A DNA stretch of 64,000 nucleotides, from positions 558,001-622,000 of the forward strand of contig NZ_JAMRXH010000001.1 of NCBI RefSeq assembly GCF_023740735.1, in the 5' to 3' direction. The first letter of the stretch is position 1; every line of letters begins with the position of its first letter. Positions 59,867 to 64,000 of the stretch are shown one piece after another. The position numbers and the translations under genes were made by a program. This DNA comes from Nocardia sp. CDC159. GTDB lineage: Bacteria > Actinomycetota > Actinomycetes > Mycobacteriales > Mycobacteriaceae. The notes below the pieces were generated by a model, which searched no databases, was not told the origin of the DNA, and saw nothing but the letters and a program-made list of their open reading frames with translations.

Positions 59867-61084
59867 ATGCAGACACTTCCCGCCGCCCGCCCGCTCCCGG
59901 CCGCCTTCGTCGAGGCGACCCGCGACATCCCCTTCTACCGCGATCAGGCCGCGCTCAACTCGTACCCGATCATCACCAAGGCCGATCTGGCGCAGTCGTT
60001 TCCGGAGTCGTTCCTGACCCCCCGCGTCCGCTCCGCATTGGATTCCGGTGCGGCACAGTACGTCTGGTCCACCGGCACCAATCACGCCCGGATGCAGCTG
60101 ATCCGGCCGCCGCTGTTCCTGCTGAAGACCTACTACGCGGTCTGGCGCGACCATCCCGAGATCGGCCACACCTTCGCCGCCGGGGTCCCCCGGGTGTCGG
60201 TGACAACCCGCCTGGCCACCGATCATGTGGCCCGGGTCAACGAGTCCCGCGGCGGCGACCCCACCGACATCGCGCGGCGCTGGCTCGACGAGCGCACCTG
60301 TTACGTCAATCAGGAGCTCGACCCCGCGCTCTGGTCGGCCGCCGCCGTCGACCGGATGCTCGCCGAGATCGATCTGGTCCGCCACGAAAAGGGCGGCGGC
60401 CGTTACCATCTGGACTGCTCGTCGTACCACGCGGTGTACCTGCTGCGCGCAGCGGGCGAGCGGCTGTCCCATCCGGTCAGCGCGATCCATGGCTACGAGT
60501 TCACCCCGCGCAACGTCCGGCGCTATCTGCTCGACCGGCTGAACTGCCCGGTCGTCGAGCTGTTCGGCAGCACCGAACTGGGCTACCTCTACTACGGCGA
60601 CACCGCCGGGCGCTACCGTCCCCACCTGGACGGCATGGAGGTGGAGTTGCAGCCGATTCCCGGCAGCCGCGGCATCCACAGCCTGGTGGTGTCGAGTATC
60701 CGCAATCCTTACATGCCGCTGCTGCGCTACAACACCGGCGACTGCGTGCACACCCACGACGGCTCGGGCGATCCGGACCAGATCGCGCGCTTCTGCGGCC
60801 GCGAGAAGGAACTGCTCGTCACCGACGGCGCGATCACCTCACAGGCCGAACTCGACGATGTGGTAGCCGAGACCGATCCGCGCATCTTCGTCTACCAGCT
60901 GCGCGTGCAGGGTTCCGAGGCCGTGCTGGCCTACACCACCTTCGACGGCTCACCGCTGGATCGCGCCGCGGCCAAGGCGCTCGGCACCGCCGCGTCGGAT
61001 CGCACGCGACTGGTCGTGACCGCCGCCCACCGGGAGCACATCCCGATCGGGCCCTCCGGAAAATATGCCTGGCTGGTGCGCTGA
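59867..61084 (+). CDS. PaaK/F390-synthetase-like adenylate-forming enzyme
   Basis: A 405-residue ANL-superfamily protein related to phenylacetate-CoA ligases and coenzyme F390 synthetase. The ATP loop is 'STGTNHARMQL' (68-78), then 'ELFGSTELGYLYYGD' (231-245), 'MPLLRYNTGD' (283-292) and a C-terminal 'IGPSGKYAWL' with K399 in the place of the catalytic Lys. It should activate a carboxylate as an acyl-adenylate. In this locus the acceptor may be the KxGCIS peptide, or the peptide's own carboxylate may be activated; this is inference. The start lacks a clear ribosome site. Confidence 0.82.
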   Translation: MQTLPAARPLPAAFVEATRDIPFYRDQAALNSYPIITKADLAQSFPESFLTPRVRSALDSGAAQYVWSTGTNHARMQLIRPPLFLLKTYYAVWRDHPEIGHTFAAGVPRVSVTTRLATDHVARVNESRGGDPTDIARRWLDERTCYVNQELDPALWSAAAVDRMLAEIDLVRHEKGGGRYHLDCSSYHAVYLLRAAGERLSHPVSAIHGYEFTPRNVRRYLLDRLNCPVVELFGSTELGYLYYGDTAGRYRPHLDGMEVELQPIPGSRGIHSLVVSSIRNPYMPLLRYNTGDCVHTHDGSGDPDQIARFCGREKELLVTDGAITSQAELDDVVAETDPRIFVYQLRVQGSEAVLAYTTFDGSPLDRAAAKALGTAASDRTRLVVTAAHREHIPIGPSGKYAWLVR

Positions 61085-61096
61085 AGGAGCATGCAG

Positions 61097-61588
61097 ATGA
61101 CCGAACGTGACGTACTCGGCGACCTCTATGAGGAAACGGTCCGATACACCCAGCACCACAACGAGACCGACGAGGACACCGCCCGCGTGCAGGTCCGCGA
61201 GGCCGTCCGCTACCTCACGCTGGTCTCGGCCCACCCCGGCGAGCTGGGCGGGCTGTTCCTGCCGGTCGAACAGCAGATCGACGAGGTCTGGCACTATCTG
61301 ATCCTGCAGACCCGCGAATACCTCGACCTGTGCGAAAACCGGCTTCCCGGAGGGCATTTCATCCACCATCGCTCGATCTCCTACGGCGACTACGGTCAGC
61401 GGCAGTCCCGCGAGGCGATGCTCGAGCAGTCGCTGCGCTGGATTCCGCTGTACTGCGGCCGATTCGGCGACTTCGATGCCGAGGGCGCGCGATGGTGGAC
61501 GATGGTCCGATTCCTGCACGAGGAGATGGGCTACTCGCTGAGCCAAATCTCGGCGTTACAGCCCGCCCACGCCAGCGACGGCCGCTGA
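61097..61588 (+). CDS. small GRDP-like protein of the peptide locus
   Basis: A 163-residue protein. The core 'FLPVEQQIDEVWHYLILQTREYLDLCENRLPGGHFIHHRS' resembles the glycine-rich-domain-protein (DUF1399, PF07173) pattern D-x-x-W-H-x-x-I-x-x-T-x-x-Y ... F-x-H-H. D62, H66 and H90/H91 could bind a metal. It starts 13 nt after the adenylate-forming enzyme; ATG 61097 has GAAGGA 8 nt upstream, ATG 61091 is too close. Possibly a tailoring enzyme or partner for the peptide. Its 3' end overlaps the convergent protease gene by 33 nt. Confidence 0.75.
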   Translation: MTERDVLGDLYEETVRYTQHHNETDEDTARVQVREAVRYLTLVSAHPGELGGLFLPVEQQIDEVWHYLILQTREYLDLCENRLPGGHFIHHRSISYGDYGQRQSREAMLEQSLRWIPLYCGRFGDFDAEGARWWTMVRFLHEEMGYSLSQISALQPAHASDGR

Positions 61589-62230
61589 GCGCGGCGCGAT
61601 GCCATAATCCTCGCCGAACCAGATCCAGTCGGGGTTCTGGGTGTAGGAGTCGATCCGCTGGGTGACGCTGCGCCGTGACGTGGGCCAGGGGTCGCCGTAG
61701 GTGACGGTGTTCGCGTCCACGTCGTAACCGTAGATCACCTGCGCATGCCCGCCACCGGCGGTCCAGGCGATGCCGGTGAGGATCGGGCGGTTCGCCGCGA
61801 TCTCGTCGACGACCTTGGCCATCGACAGGGGTGCGCCCACGGCGGCGTCGAAGCCGATGGCGCGGAAGGCCGACGCGATCTGTTCCAGCGAGGCGGAGCG
61901 ATCGGGACAACCGCCCCCGGCGTCGCTGCCGTGCACCAGCTTGCAGTAGTCGGTCTGGGTGATCGGGCGGTGCAGATAGGTGGCGATCGATGATCCGTCG
62001 GCCGCCCAGCACCATTGGTCGGCGCGCTGTATCTGCTGCAGATATGGCAGGGTCCGCGCGCCGAAGACGCCCGAGCGGGGCTCGGGAACCCGCGGAAGTT
62101 CCGGTGTGACAACCAGACCGTTCGATCGGCCGGGCGCGGGCGGGGCGGGATCGGCGGCCGCGACGCCGTTGACCGCGGGGGCCAGCATTACCGCCGCGAG
62201 GCAGCATACGAGTTTCCGCTTCAACCCCAC
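61556..62230 (-). CDS. exported papain-like cysteine protease (C39/C70-like)
   Basis: A 224-residue protein with a signal peptide (about 1-26, NGVAAADP). The papain-like set is C74 in 'DQWCWAADGSS', H162 in 'TAGGGHAQVIYGYD' and D180 in 'VTYGDPWP'. This fits the Peptidase_C39_2/AvrRpt2-like group. Start GTG 62230 follows 'GAAGGACGAGG'. Convergent with the GRDP-like gene and divergent from another papain-like protease gene. It could process the peptide product outside the cell, which is speculative. Confidence 0.82.
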   Translation of the reverse strand: MGLKRKLVCCLAAVMLAPAVNGVAAADPAPPAPGRSNGLVVTPELPRVPEPRSGVFGARTLPYLQQIQRADQWCWAADGSSIATYLHRPITQTDYCKLVHGSDAGGGCPDRSASLEQIASAFRAIGFDAAVGAPLSMAKVVDEIAANRPILTGIAWTAGGGHAQVIYGYDVDANTVTYGDPWPTSRRSVTQRIDSYTQNPDWIWFGEDYGIAPRSAAVAGVGGL

Positions 62231-62451
62231 GCCTCGTCCTTCCCGCGAATTCTTTCGGACGTTATACCCGGATTCGATACGGCCGCAACTCGAACGGGAA
62301 AAGTCACAGCGACCCTCGACCCAAAGATTCGGCGGGACTTTTTCATTGACCGGACATCCGGCGTGTGTCACACTTTCGAGTCATTCCATTCGGAAGCACT
62401 TGTTCGCTTTCTACGGGCCGCTTTTCGGACCTGTTCCGCGCAGGAGGAACC

Positions 62452-63312
62452 GTGCAGTATCAACGCTTGTCCGCCGCACTGGCATTCGCGATGGGACTCG
62501 GTCTGGTCTCGGCCGCCACCGCGCACGCCGCCCCCGCCCCCGCCCCCGAGACCAAGCACCACGCGTTCGGGCTCGATCGCGGGGCCGCCCGCGCGAGCCT
62601 GGACCGGGACACCAGCGTGGGGACCACGCTGCCGGTGCAGGTCGGCGCGGTCGGCGCACCTCCGGCGTCGTACTCGCTACAGCAATACGCCCTGCCCGCG
62701 GGCGATCAGGGCCCGGTCGGCTCGTGCGTCACCTGGGCGACCGGTTATACCGGCTACGGCGTGCTGATGAACGAGCAGCAGATCGGCGGCGGGCCGCAGG
62801 CGCCCATGTTCATCTACTCCCAGATCGCCCAGGGCAACGACACCGGCACCTACGCCGGGGTGGCGCTGCCGCTGGAACAGCAGCAGGGCATCGACACCAA
62901 ATCCGATTACTGGCAGGGCGATTTCGACTACACCACCCAGCCCGACGCCGCCGAACGCGCCAACGCCGCGCACTTCAAGCTCTCCGGCGCCAAGGATCTC
63001 ACCAAGGGCGATATCGTCACCAACATCAAGAAGGCCATTGCCGCGGGCCTGCCCGTCCCGATCGGATTCGATGTCCGGGAAAGCTTCCAGGACCTGGACG
63101 CGAACAATTCCAACTACGACCCCTCCCCCGGCGAGCGAATCCTGGGCGGCCACGAGGTCACCATCATCGCCTACGACGCCAAGGGCGTGACCCTGGAGAA
63201 CTCCTGGGGAAGCGGCTGGGGCAAGAACGGCTTCTTCACCGCCCCCTGGTCGTTCATCATCGGCGGCGACGTCAACGAAATCCATTCGATGGGCCGCCTG
63301 ATTCCGGCCTGA
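62452..63312 (+). CDS. exported C1 (papain) family cysteine protease
   Basis: A 286-residue protein with a signal peptide (about 1-27, ATAHAAP). The catalytic residues of papain are all visible: Q86 and C92 in 'DQGPVGSCVTWATGY', H234 in 'LGGHEVTIIAYD' and N250 in 'LENSWGSGWGKNGFF'. A region of about 25-80 before the active site could be a short prodomain. AGGAGG at 62442-62447 precedes GTG. The PepSY protein gene follows after 93 nt. Confidence 0.88.
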   Translation: MQYQRLSAALAFAMGLGLVSAATAHAAPAPAPETKHHAFGLDRGAARASLDRDTSVGTTLPVQVGAVGAPPASYSLQQYALPAGDQGPVGSCVTWATGYTGYGVLMNEQQIGGGPQAPMFIYSQIAQGNDTGTYAGVALPLEQQQGIDTKSDYWQGDFDYTTQPDAAERANAAHFKLSGAKDLTKGDIVTNIKKAIAAGLPVPIGFDVRESFQDLDANNSNYDPSPGERILGGHEVTIIAYDAKGVTLENSWGSGWGKNGFFTAPWSFIIGGDVNEIHSMGRLIPA

Positions 63313-63405
63313 TCGATGGCGATAAGGCTCGCATACCTCACAGATCAGGTGGTAGTCCCCTGGCAAGTGAGGTTCCGAGCAGTACCGACACGAGGAGGTT
63401 CAATC

Positions 63406-63699
63406 ATGGCGTTCACCAATCGATCCACCGCCCGACTGGCCGTCGGCGGCGCGCTGGCGGCGGGCCTGATCGCGAGCGGCGGCGCGCTGGCCAGCGCCGA
63501 ACCGGTCACCGATCAGGAGGCCCTCGACCTCGCTCGCCAGACCCTGATGGGTGCGACGGTGGAATCGGTGGAGATCGACACCTCCGACGGCACACCCAAG
63601 TGGGAGGTCGACATCAGGACCCGCGACGGCGGCGCCTACGAGGCCCAGGTCGACGCCCGCACCGGCACGGTGCTGTCGATCGACCGCGACAGCGACTGA
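63406..63699 (+). CDS. exported PepSY-domain protein
   Basis: A 97-residue protein with a signal peptide (about 1-31, GGALASAEP). One PepSY domain follows: 'VTDQEALDLARQTLMGATVESVEIDTSDGTPKWEVDIRTRDGGAYEAQVDARTGTVLSI'. PepSY domains are found in protease propeptides and are thought to inhibit or restrain peptidases, so it may modulate the adjacent papain-like enzyme. GAGGAGG at 63392-63398 is a strong ribosome site. Confidence 0.85.
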   Translation: MAFTNRSTARLAVGGALAAGLIASGGALASAEPVTDQEALDLARQTLMGATVESVEIDTSDGTPKWEVDIRTRDGGAYEAQVDARTGTVLSIDRDSD

Positions 63700-64000
63700 T
63701 CACTCGACCAGATCCACTCGATGATCGCGGCCACCGGTGCGTTCCCGTCCGTCGAGCACCGTGCCGACCAGGATCGCACCGGTCGCGCCGTAGGTGGGCG
63801 GGGCCGATCGGGGACCGGCTCGACCCCGTATGCGCCGATGCTCCGGCCCTGAACCGAGGCGTCCGGATGGCCTCGAAATCGATGCCTCCGTGATCATTCG
63901 CGCTCATGTCCGGGCGGCTCCCCGACCACGGCCGCAACCGACTTCGAGCCATCACTGTCCCGGATACTTCTCCCACGCCGGTATCAGGCACGCATCCGCA
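63700..64000. other. window end, no gene confirmed
   Basis: 301 nt to the right edge. A minus-strand 65-codon frame (63700-63897) ends in 'TYGATGAILVGTVLDGRERTGGRDHRVDLVE', which looks protein-like, but an in-frame stop lies just upstream. It may be a decayed gene end. Nothing can be assigned. Confidence 0.3.

Noticed and set aside
63700..63897. 65-codon minus-strand frame at the right end
   Set aside because: The last 30 residues look protein-like, but a stop lies just upstream of the only start and no family is recognisable; too little to call a gene.
1..64000. CRISPR arrays, insertion sequences, integrases, tRNA or rRNA genes
   Set aside because: Looked for regular spaced repeats, transposase motifs and RNA gene signatures; none seen. 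The short repeats found are coding or operator-like.

Overview
This 64 kb window comes from a high-GC actinomycete chromosome, most likely a Nocardia or close relative. The pointers are a conservon (CvnA-D) with two linked P450s, an Lsr2 nucleoid protein, a DevR/DosR-type regulator beside an Acg-type nitroreductase, a UsfY-like protein, DUF5709, DUF5313 and probable DUF8176 proteins, a mymA-like operon and a TipA-like MerR promoter. The genus is inferred from family content; no rRNA or tRNA gene is visible. Genes are dense, often with 1-4 nt start/stop overlaps, and six convergent pairs overlap at their 3' ends.

Layout. 1-1278: a truncated membrane-anchored protein and a DUF5709 protein, both on the minus strand. 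1574-6793: conservon operon cvnABCD plus two P450s (CYP157-like without ExxR, then CYP154-like). 6861-9143: an operator-like repeat array and an operon of roadblock-type proteins with a putative winged-helix protein. 9502-11579: two membrane or exported proteins. 11858-12371: a carotenoid oxygenase pseudogene. 13326-15067: Acg-type nitroreductase and DevR-like regulator with a 20 bp palindrome between them. 15164-20694: membrane proteins, flavodoxin, two large exported proteins (alpha/beta hydrolase, beta-helix), CsbD. 20729-25881: MerR regulator and a four-gene mymA-like operon (hydrolase, SDR, di-iron ferritin-like protein, Baeyer-Villiger-type monooxygenase). 25975-32897: GlsB-type membrane protein, diguanylate cyclase, polytopic membrane protein with a two-component system, SRPBCC protein, lipoprotein, KGG-hemerythrin fusion. 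33086-41989: TetR/FAD monooxygenase pair, ComB-like phosphatase, several uncharacterised proteins, PAS-ANTAR regulator, RecQ helicase. 42095-53831: a regulator-rich stretch (two MarR, LysR, MerR-VOC) with acyltransferase, lipase, methyltransferase, WrbA-like flavoprotein, a second hemerythrin, a shortened DXS-like protein and Lsr2. 54199-59455: WYL regulator/epoxide hydrolase pair sharing a palindrome, ThrE exporter, TDT-family transporter.

59613-63699 is the part most likely to be new. A 44-residue peptide gene ends in three K-x-G-C-I-S repeats. It has its own promoter and a hairpin after it, and is followed by a PaaK/F390-synthetase-like adenylate-forming enzyme and a small GRDP-like protein. 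Two exported papain-like cysteine proteases and a PepSY protein follow. This looks like a ribosomally made, modified peptide (RiPP) locus with no radical SAM, YcaO or lanthionine enzyme in view.

Many of the remaining genes suggest envelope, redox and stress functions: hemerythrins, nitroreductase, flavodoxins, an OhrR-like regulator, CsbD, UsfY, KGG motif and GlsB.
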